A stretch of DNA of 8,908 nt, taken from NCBI GenBank assembly GCA_903915315.1, contig CAIWSO010000051.1, positions 1 to 8,908 of the forward strand, given 5' to 3'. The position numbers and the translations under genes are program-made. Origin of the DNA: an uncultured Spartobacteria bacterium (GTDB lineage: Bacteria > Verrucomicrobiota > Verrucomicrobiia > Chthoniobacterales > Terrimicrobiaceae). Positions 1 to 7,710 of this stretch are shown here, piece after piece (the stretch's first letter is position 1; every line of letters begins with the position of its first letter). The notes beneath the pieces are model-generated. The model searched no databases and was not told the DNA's origin. It saw only the letters and a list, made by a program, of their open reading frames with translations.

Positions 1-936
1 CTCCGTATCGTTTATGTGGATTCCGGTTCCAGTGATGGAAGCGTCTTGTTGGCGAAATCCATGGGCGTGGAGATCGTCGAGCTCGACCCATCCCATGGAT
101 TGAGTATGGCGCGAGCTCGAAATGCAGGTTGGAAGAAGCTTTTGGAGCGTTGGCCTGAGATCACACACATTCAATTTATCGATGGGGATTGCGAGTTGGT
201 GCAGGGCTGGATCTCGAAGGGTGAGGCGTTCTTGGAATCAAATCCTGAGTTTGTTGTCGTTTGTGGTAGGCGGCGTGAGCGATTCCCGCGCAGGTCGATT
301 TTCAATTGGCTTTGTGATATCGAGTGGAACACGCCGATTGGTGCGGCCAAGAGTTGCGGAGGAGAGGCACTCATTCGCCGAAGCGCACTCGAACAGGTCG
401 GTGGCTATGAGGAAACTTTGATAGCCGGCGAGGAACCTGAAATGTGCCACCGGATGCGGTTGCTTGGATGGAAAGTCCAGAGACTCGATGGCGAGATGAG
501 TGTGCATGATGCCAACATCCTGCACTGGAGTCAGTGGTGGAAACGGTGCATCCGTACAGGTTACGGTGCCGCGAATCTCGTATTTAGGGGTTCACCGAGC
601 ACAGCAAAGGAGGGCTTCCCCTTTCAGCATTTGGTCGAGAGCGCCATCCAGTGGGTGACGATTTGGATTACTGGCCTAAGTATCGCTTGTTTCTGGCTTC
701 TTGTTGGTTGGAAGGTCACGGGATCCCTGATTTTGTGTGGGGTTGTTGCATTAAGTCTTCTTCAATCGCTCCGCATCGCGCGAACTGTAGTTGAGCGAGC
801 GGGCGGTTCTGCAAAGGCTTTCGTCTATGGCATTTTCATGATGCTTGCCAAGGTTCCCGAATTTCTCGGGATCTGGAAATTTCACAACGACTTCAACGAA
901 AGAAGGCATCCACAGCTCATTGAGTATAAATCATGA
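1..936 (+). CDS. GT2 family glycosyltransferase, 5' end cut by window edge
   Basis: This is probably a membrane-associated GT-A fold glycosyltransferase that adds a sugar to a lipid-linked EPS intermediate on the cytoplasmic face. The frame is open from base 1. The visible fragment is 311 residues and begins LRIVYVDSGSSDGS, the nucleotide-binding first strand of GT2 enzymes, so only a short N-terminus is missing. The GTG at base 16 lies inside this motif and is not a start. Numbering from base 1, the metal-binding DGD is at residues 61-63 and an acidic GEEPE acceptor/catalytic motif is at about 143-147. Hydrophobic segments lie at about 217-237, 240-258 and 273-287, and the protein ends in LIEYK. 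From memory, this C-terminal pattern is common in GT2 proteins of exosortase-linked EPS loci. The stop codon overlaps the next gene's start by 4 bases. Donor and acceptor sugars cannot be read from sequence. Confidence 0.9.
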   Translation, partial: LRIVYVDSGSSDGSVLLAKSMGVEIVELDPSHGLSMARARNAGWKKLLERWPEITHIQFIDGDCELVQGWISKGEAFLESNPEFVVVCGRRRERFPRRSIFNWLCDIEWNTPIGAAKSCGGEALIRRSALEQVGGYEETLIAGEEPEMCHRMRLLGWKVQRLDGEMSVHDANILHWSQWWKRCIRTGYGAANLVFRGSPSTAKEGFPFQHLVESAIQWVTIWITGLSIACFWLLVGWKVTGSLILCGVVALSLLQSLRIARTVVERAGGSAKAFVYGIFMMLAKVPEFLGIWKFHNDFNERRHPQLIEYKS

Positions 937-1448
937 AAATTCCGGGCCTTGAATCTGATATGGCGCGCTGTCCGAAGTCCGCGTTCTTGCGGGAGCAGTC
1001 GCTCTGGGCGATCGCTGTTTATAGGTTTGGGAGATGGAACGACCAACGTGTGCCTGGATTCTCTCGAATTTTTTTCGATCGCATTTATTGGCTGCTGTTT
1101 CGGATTGTGGAGACTCTCACTGGCGTCAGTTTCACCAAGGCTGCGGACATAGGCCCCGGTTTCAGAATCTATCACTTCGGAAATATCTTTATCCATTCCG
1201 ATTCCAAAATAGGGGCCAACTGCACGCTCCGGCATGGTGTGACTATTGGAAACAAACACGAGGGAGGTCCGACGCCCGTCCTTGAAGACGATGTCAATGT
1301 CGGAGCCTATGCCCAAATCCTAGGAGGAATACGGATAGGGAAGGGGGCTCGTATAGGAGCTCTCAGCTTGGTTTTGCAGGATGTGCCTGCGGGTGCAACG
1401 GCTGTTGGGATTCCCGCGCGAATCCTTCTTCAACAATCAGAGCCATGA
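933..1448 (+). CDS. CysE-like hexapeptide-repeat acetyltransferase (EPS-associated)
   Basis: This 171-residue protein resembles serine O-acetyltransferase. It has a short helical N-terminal part (about 1-65, including LWAIAVYRFGRW) and then a left-handed beta-helix built from hexapeptide repeats (about 72-165, for example ADIGPG, SKIGAN, VNVGAY, IRIGKG, ARIGAL). It ends with the VPAGATAVGIPARIL loop typical of the family. It is shorter than housekeeping CysE (about 270 residues), lacking most of the N-terminal helical domain. By eye alignment, the CysE catalytic histidine corresponds to H81 in IYHFGN, while the catalytic aspartate position appears to be S66. It probably transfers an acetyl group from acetyl-CoA to a sugar or sugar-nucleotide of the EPS, because it is sandwiched between glycosyltransferase genes; a role in cysteine synthesis is less likely. 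The ATG at 933 is preferred because residues 1-10 already match the family. It overlaps both neighbours by ATGA. Confidence 0.85.
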   Translation: MKIPGLESDMARCPKSAFLREQSLWAIAVYRFGRWNDQRVPGFSRIFFDRIYWLLFRIVETLTGVSFTKAADIGPGFRIYHFGNIFIHSDSKIGANCTLRHGVTIGNKHEGGPTPVLEDDVNVGAYAQILGGIRIGKGARIGALSLVLQDVPAGATAVGIPARILLQQSEP

Positions 1449-3643
1449 AAGTCCTCTACCTCAGTTCTGTCTTCCCGAAGCGGTCCGAGACCTTTGTTTA
1501 CAGGGAATTTCTTGGCCTGAGGGAAAAAGGCATCGATGTCGGTGCGGCCTCGCTTCACCCGCCAGAGGAGGATTTTTCTGATGGGACGCTTCAAGCTTTG
1601 GCATCCGAGGTCTTTCCGGTTTATGGCAGTGGGTATCGCCAACTTCTGTGGGATGCGGGAGCTTTCCTTTTGAGGTTTCCCTTGCGCACCGCAGGAGTGA
1701 TCCGTGTCGCATTGAGCGATGCGCTATTTGCTTCGGATGTGGCCTTCTGGTATCGCCCTAAGTTGATTCTACAGGCTATTGCTGCTCTCGGTCTTGCCCA
1801 TCGGATTGTTAGTGCGGAAAATTCCGCTTCGTTGTGCAAACCCTATACTCATTTGCATATTCACATGGCACATGCCGCAGCGACAGTGGGTATGTATGCA
1901 GCACATGCCCTAGGGATTCCATTCAGTTTCACTGGTCATGCTTCGGATCTCTTTCGGGAGCGATGTTTACTTAAAGAAAAACTCGAGCGTTCGGCGTTTG
2001 TTGTGTGCATCAGTGAATGGCATCGGAGTTGGTATCGCCAAATTGTGGATCGATCAGATTCGGAGTTTCCGTTGATCCGTTGCGGTGTATCTGTGGCCTC
2101 TGCTCCCGCTTCGTTCGTCCCGCACAGCGATTTGCGGATTTTAACCATCGCTAGACTGGTCGAAAAAAAGGGGATTGATGTGCTAGTCGAGGCCTGTCGA
2201 ATTCTTTGCTCTCAAGGGATTGGAATTTCATGCACGATTGCCGGTGATGGGCCAGAGGTTGATCATTTAAGGGAACTCGCCAAGGGATTGCCCGTGGAGT
2301 TCATTGGTGCGGTTGACCATCACGATGTTCCGGCGCTTTTGGATAAAGCCGATGTTTTTGTGCTTCCCTGTCTCGTCGCGGCGGACGGAGATCGTGATGG
2401 CATTCCTGTTGTTCTGATGGAGGCGATGGCGAGCGCCACTTGCGCGTTGGCCGGGGATCTGCCGACCATAAGAGAGCTTATTGTTGATGGTCAGTGTGGA
2501 TGCTTGGTTCCCCCCGGTGATGCGCTCGTTCTAGCCAAGCGACTTCTAGCCCTTTGGGCTGATCCCGATATTCGTGAAGTACTCGGAAGCGCGGGGCGAA
2601 GTCGTGTGAGTGATGAGTTTTCGTCAGATATAAACCTCGATCGATTGGTTCGCAGTTTCTTGAGGCACTCTGGAAGTGTTGAACCTCTTGTGTGTAGAGA
2701 TGCGATTTCGAGCCGGTATTTTCTTGTGACCGCCTGCCGCGATGAGGCCCAATATGCCAAGCGCTGCTTGGACAGCATTCTCAAACAGTCCGTGCTGCCG
2801 AATCTCTGGGTGATTGTCGATGATGGCTCGACTGATGAAACCCCGTCCATCTTGGCGGAATATGCAGCCAAGTATCCATGGATTAAAATCCTGCGGAGAG
2901 AGGATCGTGGGACGCGCGCTGTCGGGCCTGGAGTGGTCGATGCCTTCTATGCGGGGTTGGATACGGTTCCTATCAATGAGTTTGAGTTTCTGTGCAAGTG
3001 CGACCTCGATCTCGACCTGCCTCCGCAATATTTCGAAACCCTGATACGCCGGATGAATGAAAACCCAGCACTCGGAACCTGTAGTGGGAAGGCTTACTTT
3101 GAAAGAAATGGTCGCTATGTGAGTGAAAAATGCGGCGATGAAATGTCGGTAGGAATGACCAAGTTCTATCGGGTTTCGTGTTTCAAGGCGATTGGGGGAT
3201 TCGTTCGCGAGGTGATGTGGGATGGGATAGATTGCCATCGCTGCCGCATGTTGGGGTGGATTGCTTGCAGTTGGGATGATCCCGAACTGAGGTTTGTTCA
3301 TTTGAGGCCCATGGGATCGAGCCAGCGGGGGATTCTCACTGGCAGGATGCGCCACGGATATGGGCAATATTTCATGGGAACGGGTTTTCTCTATATGACG
3401 GCGAGTTCTATCTTTCGCTTTGCTCACCCCCCTTTTGTGCTTGGGGGAATTGCCATGTGGTGGGGGTATGTGAGGAGTTTGCTCGCACGCCAACCTCGCT
3501 ACAACGATTGGGGATTTCGGCAATTTCTCCACAAATACCAACTCCAATGCCTTCTGCGTGGAAAGAAAGTGGCGACGGAGACGAGCTGTCGTAGCGGCAT
3601 CGAGTCGATACAAAAACAAATACTTCTGCCCAGTTGTGAATAG
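1445..3643 (+). CDS. Bifunctional glycosyltransferase, GT4-GT2 fusion
   Basis: This 732-residue protein carries two glycosyltransferase modules in one uninterrupted frame. Residues 1-408 are a GT-B fold GT4 enzyme. Its marks are SETFVYREF (15-22), FTGHASDLF (162-170), ARLVEKKG (236-243), AGDGP (266-270) and RDGIPVVLMEAMA (317-329). The last is the E-x7-E region, with D318 in place of the first glutamate and E326 conserved. Residues about 425-732 are a GT-A fold GT2 enzyme with FLVTACRDE (426-434), VDDGSTD (458-464), a DLDLD metal-binding cluster (520-524) and a hydrophobic C-terminal stretch (about 642-680) that could anchor it to the membrane. The linker (about 408-424) is short and I see no internal start there. 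The fusion probably adds two successive sugars to the EPS repeat unit. The gene overlaps the acetyltransferase by ATGA and ends 4 bases before the export lipoprotein start. Substrates are unknown. Confidence 0.9.
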   Translation: MKVLYLSSVFPKRSETFVYREFLGLREKGIDVGAASLHPPEEDFSDGTLQALASEVFPVYGSGYRQLLWDAGAFLLRFPLRTAGVIRVALSDALFASDVAFWYRPKLILQAIAALGLAHRIVSAENSASLCKPYTHLHIHMAHAAATVGMYAAHALGIPFSFTGHASDLFRERCLLKEKLERSAFVVCISEWHRSWYRQIVDRSDSEFPLIRCGVSVASAPASFVPHSDLRILTIARLVEKKGIDVLVEACRILCSQGIGISCTIAGDGPEVDHLRELAKGLPVEFIGAVDHHDVPALLDKADVFVLPCLVAADGDRDGIPVVLMEAMASATCALAGDLPTIRELIVDGQCGCLVPPGDALVLAKRLLALWADPDIREVLGSAGRSRVSDEFSSDINLDRLVRSFLRHSGSVEPLVCRDAISSRYFLVTACRDEAQYAKRCLDSILKQSVLPNLWVIVDDGSTDETPSILAEYAAKYPWIKILRREDRGTRAVGPGVVDAFYAGLDTVPINEFEFLCKCDLDLDLPPQYFETLIRRMNENPALGTCSGKAYFERNGRYVSEKCGDEMSVGMTKFYRVSCFKAIGGFVREVMWDGIDCHRCRMLGWIACSWDDPELRFVHLRPMGSSQRGILTGRMRHGYGQYFMGTGFLYMTASSIFRFAHPPFVLGGIAMWWGYVRSLLARQPRYNDWGFRQFLHKYQLQCLLRGKKVATETSCRSGIESIQKQILLPSCE

Positions 3644-3647
3644 TTGC

Positions 3648-4814
3648 ATGCCTATCACTTTCGGAACCTGGTTTATGACTTTAGCCATCTGTATGGGGCT
3701 CCTCGGTTGCACGGCCGTTCCGATCAAGGAGGGAGTTTATGGTCCCGATATGGGAGATGGGAAAGGACCACCAGTCACTGGGCTTAAACCAAGTCAGTTT
3801 TTTACTGCGGAATTGAAAGCAAGCGGCGATGCGTTTTCGACTGATAAAAAAATCGATACGGAATCGATGAAGTTGGGTAACGAATATCGCCTTGGTCCAG
3901 GTGACCGCTTTGCCTTTCTGGTGCGCGGAAGGGAGGATATCTCACGCGAGGAGATTATCGTCGCTCCCGATGGGGAGGTGTCGCTGCCGCGAGTGGGAAT
4001 CATGAACGTCCAAGGGCGAACGTTGTCCGAGTTGACGGAGACATTTGTTCAGTTGTTGGGTTCCTACTATGAAAATCCCGAGGTCACTCTCGTGATGAAG
4101 GCCTACAACAACAACCGGGTCTTTGTTCTGGGACGGGTTACTAATCCTGGCGCAGTGAGCTTTCAAGGGCCAGGCACACTTCTAGAGGCTCTCTCCCTTG
4201 CTGGGGGGCTGCCGGTGGACACAGCAAAGTCTTTCCTCACCCGTTGCACGATTGTCCGAGGCAAAGATCTTGTCATGCGTGTCGATCTCAAAGAGTTGCT
4301 TGAAAAAGGAAACATGAGGCTCAATGCTCGGCTCCAGAATGGGGATGTGATTTTCATTCCGCAAAGTGACGATCAACTCGCCTATGTCATGGGTGAAGTG
4401 AAGTCTCCCGGTGTTGTCCCCCTACGACCGGATTTATCTCTTCTGGATGCCATCATGAATGCGGGAGGTCCGACAAAGGCGGCTAGCCTGCGTGACATCT
4501 TTCTCATTCGTCGGGCTCAAGGAAATGGGGTTGTGGAGCGTATCAGCTTCCAGAATCTCGTTGGGAAGGCCGACTACCGAAGAAACTATGCCCTCTGCGA
4601 TGGGGATATGATTTACGTGCCTGAGAATGGGCTGAGCAAACTCAATTATTTCTCTTCGCAGATAGCACCGTTTTTTACTGTTGTTGGGATCGCGGCGAAT
4701 GTGGTCTCTGGGGTCGGACTGCTGGAAACGTTCGGAAATGTGCTCTACGGCGGAGGAGCGATATCCTCTTCGGCCAATACTCAAGCCACAAGTGGCGGGT
4801 CGGGTGAAAATTGA
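3648..4814 (+). CDS. Wza-like outer-membrane polysaccharide export lipoprotein
   Basis: This is a predicted 388-residue outer-membrane polysaccharide translocon subunit. The N-terminus MPITFGTWFMTLAICMGLLGC reads as a lipoprotein signal with a lipobox ending at Cys21, which would be lipidated after cleavage. A Poly_export domain follows from about residue 78 (YRLGPGDRFAF, then VAPDGEVSLPRVG). Two SLBB-type domains come next, starting near RVFVLGRVTNPGAV (157) and LAYVMGEVKSPGVV (245). A hydrophobic/amphipathic stretch near residues 335-368 matches the place where Wza has its outer-membrane helix; a Ser/Gly-rich tail ends the protein. An upstream in-frame ATG at 3558 is rejected: it would add an arginine-rich 30-residue extension overlapping the fusion gene and would bury the signal peptide. 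The chosen ATG is 4 bases after the previous stop, with no clear Shine-Dalgarno, so coupling is likely. It presumably docks on the co-polymerase encoded next. Confidence 0.92.
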   Translation: MPITFGTWFMTLAICMGLLGCTAVPIKEGVYGPDMGDGKGPPVTGLKPSQFFTAELKASGDAFSTDKKIDTESMKLGNEYRLGPGDRFAFLVRGREDISREEIIVAPDGEVSLPRVGIMNVQGRTLSELTETFVQLLGSYYENPEVTLVMKAYNNNRVFVLGRVTNPGAVSFQGPGTLLEALSLAGGLPVDTAKSFLTRCTIVRGKDLVMRVDLKELLEKGNMRLNARLQNGDVIFIPQSDDQLAYVMGEVKSPGVVPLRPDLSLLDAIMNAGGPTKAASLRDIFLIRRAQGNGVVERISFQNLVGKADYRRNYALCDGDMIYVPENGLSKLNYFSSQIAPFFTVVGIAANVVSGVGLLETFGNVLYGGGAISSSANTQATSGGSGEN

Positions 4815-4823
4815 TATTTCGCC

Positions 4824-7103
4824 ATGCCCGCCTTAAAAGAAAATGGGTTTGCCCAGCCATTGATTCGAGGGGCTCTCGAAGACAGAAAAAAGGTGAAGCC
4901 TTTCCAAGTCTGGGATTTTCTCTGGCGGCGGGGTCCTCTTGTTTTGGGGCTCGGTGTGCCAGCTTTTCTGTTATTTGGGCTACTCGCGACACCAATTACC
5001 CACCCGATTTACAAAGTCGAAGGCACCTTGCTCATTAAACAAAGCAAAGAACCCACACTCAACGGCAAGGATCGCGAGTCTATTCAAGGTGATGTGGGGG
5101 TTTTTCAAAGAACGTTGGTTCTCAGGATAGTTGATCGGGAGGTTCTCAAGTCCGCGCTCGATCATCTGCCCGACGAGCAGCGTCCCAGCTTTCTCAAGGG
5201 GCTTGGTTCTACAGATAAGGCGATCTACAAACTCATGTCGCGAGTCCAAGCCAAAGAGGTTGAGCGCACCTACTTGATTCAAGTCTGGCTGGAGGCCGAT
5301 GAGTCTCAAGGATTGGCTGAGACACTGAGGGCGGTCCTTTCCAGCCTCATTGAAAAGCTCCAATCGGAACAGGAGACCCAATACGCCTCTCGCCTCGGCT
5401 ACCTGCAGTCGGAGAGAGATAAAATCTCTTCACGGGGGATGGATGAAAAAAAACGCATTCTGGATCTCGCGAACCGACTCGAAAATCGCACATTTCTTCG
5501 CGCCGATTTCATCACGGATTTGGGCAAAATGAATCAGATTCAAAAGCTCTACTGGGAAGCTCAGGCCGAGACGATTTCGAAAAAGGCCGCACTCGAGGAA
5601 GCTGAAAAAAACCGCGAGGCCTTATCCAAGACAAGTTTGACTCCCTTCGCGGAAGAACGCGTTGCCGACAACTTTGGGATCAATCAGATCGAACGCTGGA
5701 CATACGAAAAGGCCCAAGATTTACGCGCCTCGATTGATGGTCTTAAACCCGAAAATCTGGATCGAAAATACATCGAAGAACGCATGGCTTTAATGAACGA
5801 CTACATGAGTTCGTACAAGAAGCGGGTGGGGGATGAAACGATCATCAATCTCACGCAGAAGCGATCTTTTGAGCTCGATACAGCAGTCATCAAGGCCCGA
5901 AACGCGTTTGAATCTGCAACCAGTTCCTCGGATCAGCTTGGAATGGAGTTGGCGAGAGCCAATGCGGAGGCGGCTCGGATATCGGATGCTATCTTTGAGG
6001 CGAACGAACTCACGTTTGGCCTCGGGCAACTCCGGGACCGCTTGGGATCCATCAACACACGAATCGATGATGTGGAGCTGGAGGCAAAGTCCCCCCTCCC
6101 GGTTGTGATCGATAAGATACCCGTAACCCCCGAGCACCCCACCTCCAGTAATGCCCCCAAACTCAGGGTGGCAGCTTTAGCCGTGTCATTTGGGTTGGTC
6201 ACGGGGATATGCCTTCTTTTCGATCTTGTGGATGGGAGAGTTCGAAGCCGCGAGGAGCTTGCCGCAGCTATCGGCGGACCCGGCGCGGTGCCGATTCCGG
6301 CGATCGCTGGAGAAAATGAAGACAGGGGCTTTGCTCAAATTCTCAGAGATGTGAACATTCCTGCCTCTCGCGCCGTGCTGGATTTGGCCTTGCGACTTTA
6401 TCTGGAACATCAGCGCGGTGGAGCCCGCCTTTTCGCCTTTGTTGGTATTCACGCGCGATCAGGAAATACGACCATTGCCCTCAACGCTGCAAGGGCCTTG
6501 GGTCTCCATGGCCTGCGTGTTCTTCTTGCTGAATTTCCGACGGGAACTCCAGGAATGGCTCTTGCATCGGGCCTGCCCATGGAATCCGGGACAATAGAGC
6601 CGTGGTCAAAAAAGACGAAGGATCCCGAAAGTCGCATAGATATTATGCCGTGGGGTGAGGGGAGTGCGCCAGATAGCATTCGCTCCTCCATCGAGGCTTT
6701 TCTCGAAAAGGCCTCCCAAGATTACGATGCGGTGATACTCGATCTTCCGTCGATTGCGTTTTCGGACATTGCTCAAGAGGCTGCCATGAAATGCGATGCC
6801 GTTGTTATTACCGTCCGACAAAATGTGGGGCTTTTTAGCGATGTCCGTCATGCGGTGGACATCCTTTCGAGTGCAGGGGTCCCAGCTGTGACTGCGTTGC
6901 TTAACTTCTCACGTCCTGAACCGCTGAGGCTTCACTCGTTGATTCTACTCCGATCAGGGATGAGATCACTCTCTGTACTCGATGCTCATTTTAAAGCGAG
7001 AATCGCTTCGTTCTACGCGGGAATCCTTAAAAAAGGGAGGTCTTCCATTATCTGGGGTAAAATCCACCGTCAAAAGCCAGAAGGCGGGGAGGGGCAAAAA
7101 TGA
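4824..7103 (+). CDS. Wzc/GumC-like polysaccharide co-polymerase with degenerate BY-kinase-like domain
   Basis: This 759-residue inner-membrane protein controls EPS chain length and bridges to the outer-membrane exporter. Order of parts: a cytoplasmic N-terminus, TM1 (about 38-56), a Wzz-type periplasmic domain opening with PIYKVEGTLLIKQ (61-73), a long charged helical, probably coiled-coil region (about 165-420), a proline-rich approach (VIDKIPVTPEHP, 428-439), TM2 (about 447-467), and a cytoplasmic P-loop ATPase-like domain (about 510-700). In that domain the Walker A region reads GIHARSGNTT (541-550), with Asn548 where the lysine should be. The Walker A' strand reads VLLAEFP with Glu570 for the usual Asp. 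The Walker B-like ILDLPS (638-643) keeps Asp640. The C-terminus has one tyrosine (Y730) in its last 60 residues, not a tyrosine cluster. Autophosphorylation therefore looks unlikely and the domain may be structural. It starts 9 bases after the export gene and overlaps the next gene by ATGA. Confidence 0.92.
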   Translation: MPALKENGFAQPLIRGALEDRKKVKPFQVWDFLWRRGPLVLGLGVPAFLLFGLLATPITHPIYKVEGTLLIKQSKEPTLNGKDRESIQGDVGVFQRTLVLRIVDREVLKSALDHLPDEQRPSFLKGLGSTDKAIYKLMSRVQAKEVERTYLIQVWLEADESQGLAETLRAVLSSLIEKLQSEQETQYASRLGYLQSERDKISSRGMDEKKRILDLANRLENRTFLRADFITDLGKMNQIQKLYWEAQAETISKKAALEEAEKNREALSKTSLTPFAEERVADNFGINQIERWTYEKAQDLRASIDGLKPENLDRKYIEERMALMNDYMSSYKKRVGDETIINLTQKRSFELDTAVIKARNAFESATSSSDQLGMELARANAEAARISDAIFEANELTFGLGQLRDRLGSINTRIDDVELEAKSPLPVVIDKIPVTPEHPTSSNAPKLRVAALAVSFGLVTGICLLFDLVDGRVRSREELAAAIGGPGAVPIPAIAGENEDRGFAQILRDVNIPASRAVLDLALRLYLEHQRGGARLFAFVGIHARSGNTTIALNAARALGLHGLRVLLAEFPTGTPGMALASGLPMESGTIEPWSKKTKDPESRIDIMPWGEGSAPDSIRSSIEAFLEKASQDYDAVILDLPSIAFSDIAQEAAMKCDAVVITVRQNVGLFSDVRHAVDILSSAGVPAVTALLNFSRPEPLRLHSLILLRSGMRSLSVLDAHFKARIASFYAGILKKGRSSIIWGKIHRQKPEGGEGQK
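7086..7094 (+). promoter_or_regulatory. Purine-rich Shine-Dalgarno for the small glycosyltransferase
   Basis: A GGGGAGGGG run ends five bases before the ATG at 7100, inside the last codons of the co-polymerase gene. It is the clearest ribosome-binding site in the window, where other starts show weak or no match. It supports the 7100 start and suggests independent re-initiation in addition to ATGA coupling. Confidence 0.6.
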
Positions 7104-7699
7104 ATGTGGGCTTAGTCACGATTGTTATCGGCCCAAAATATACCTCTCTTTTCGAGCAGTATTCGCGTGTTCGTTTTGATGCTTATGCGCGTCGCCATGG
7201 TTACGATACCCTGATCATCGACAAACCGATTCGCGAACTACCCGGAAAAAAGTTCACTTGGCAGAAGTGTTGCCTGCATGATCTGGAATGGGTCCGCGAG
7301 AAAGATCACATCGCATTCCTCGATTCGGACACACTCATTGCAAAGGACGCGCCGCCGATTCCGTTCGTTGAGTTTGGGAAGATTGGCGGAGTCATGGATA
7401 AGCCCCCGGCGGGTCTCAATAGTGGAGTCCTTATTTTTCGACCGGGAAAGGAAGTGGCGGCCATGTTTGAGGAAGCGCTTCTTGATCTGGATCCTTTTTG
7501 GGATCAAGTCGCGCTCGAGCGCGTGCTTCGTAAAAATAACGCGCTTCAGCTCATTGATCCTCGATTTCACTGCATGTTTTACATCAGGAGTCGGAGGATT
7601 TTTTCAGCCCTCTTTAAGCGCCATTGGATTTACCATTCCCTTCACGGAAAATCGAAGTTGGCTATCATTCACCGCCTTTTGGGTATTCAGCGCCGATGA
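7100..7699 (+). CDS. Small GT-A fold glycosyltransferase (GT8/GT34-like)
   Basis: This 199-residue protein has the layout of a nucleotide-sugar-dependent GT-A enzyme but I cannot assign one CAZy family. It starts MNVGLVTIVIGPKYTSLF, a first Rossmann-like strand. It has a TWQKCCLHDL helix (53-62), a metal-binding FLDSDTLI (DxD at 75-77), a GLNSGVLIFRP strand (105-115) and FWDQVALERVL (133-143). The LNSG and W-x-Q pairing is shared by GT8 and GT34 (GMA12/MNN10-like) enzymes. Near the C-terminus, YHSLHGKSK (178-186) resembles the His/Gly/Lys loop that binds the donor diphosphate in GT8. No membrane segment is evident, so it is probably cytoplasmic or peripheral. It is short for either family. 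It is the last gene of the plus-strand operon, with its stop 11 bases from the convergent gene's stop. It probably adds a side-chain or terminal sugar (inference). Confidence 0.75.
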   Translation: MNVGLVTIVIGPKYTSLFEQYSRVRFDAYARRHGYDTLIIDKPIRELPGKKFTWQKCCLHDLEWVREKDHIAFLDSDTLIAKDAPPIPFVEFGKIGGVMDKPPAGLNSGVLIFRPGKEVAAMFEEALLDLDPFWDQVALERVLRKNNALQLIDPRFHCMFYIRSRRIFSALFKRHWIYHSLHGKSKLAIIHRLLGIQRR

Positions 7700-7710
7700 G
7701 ACCCGATGCA

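Noticed and set aside
16..18. GTG as the start of the first gene
   Set aside because: The frame continues upstream to base 1 as LRIVY, completing the GT2 first beta-strand before DSGSSDGS; the real start is outside the window.
2160..2173. A-AAA-AAG slippery heptamer in the GT4 module, dnaX-like
   Set aside because: It encodes the conserved EKKG of the GT4 motif. A -1 shift meets a stop within a few codons and would only give a truncated enzyme; no stimulatory stem-loop was evident.
3558..3647. 30-codon N-terminal extension of the export lipoprotein
   Set aside because: It is arginine-rich, overlaps the end of the fusion gene, and would bury the lipoprotein signal that starts at 3648.
2624..3727. 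367-codon open frame on the minus strand
   Set aside because: It lies opposite the GT2 module of the fusion gene, whose motifs are well conserved. The antisense product shows no recognisable domain and is low in convincing structure, so it is a shadow frame.
5443..5456. Run of eight A in the co-polymerase coiled-coil region
   Set aside because: It reads naturally as Glu-Lys-Lys in a charged helix, and a -1 shift ends at about 5532 with no meaningful product. It is only a possible sequencing-error or slippage spot.
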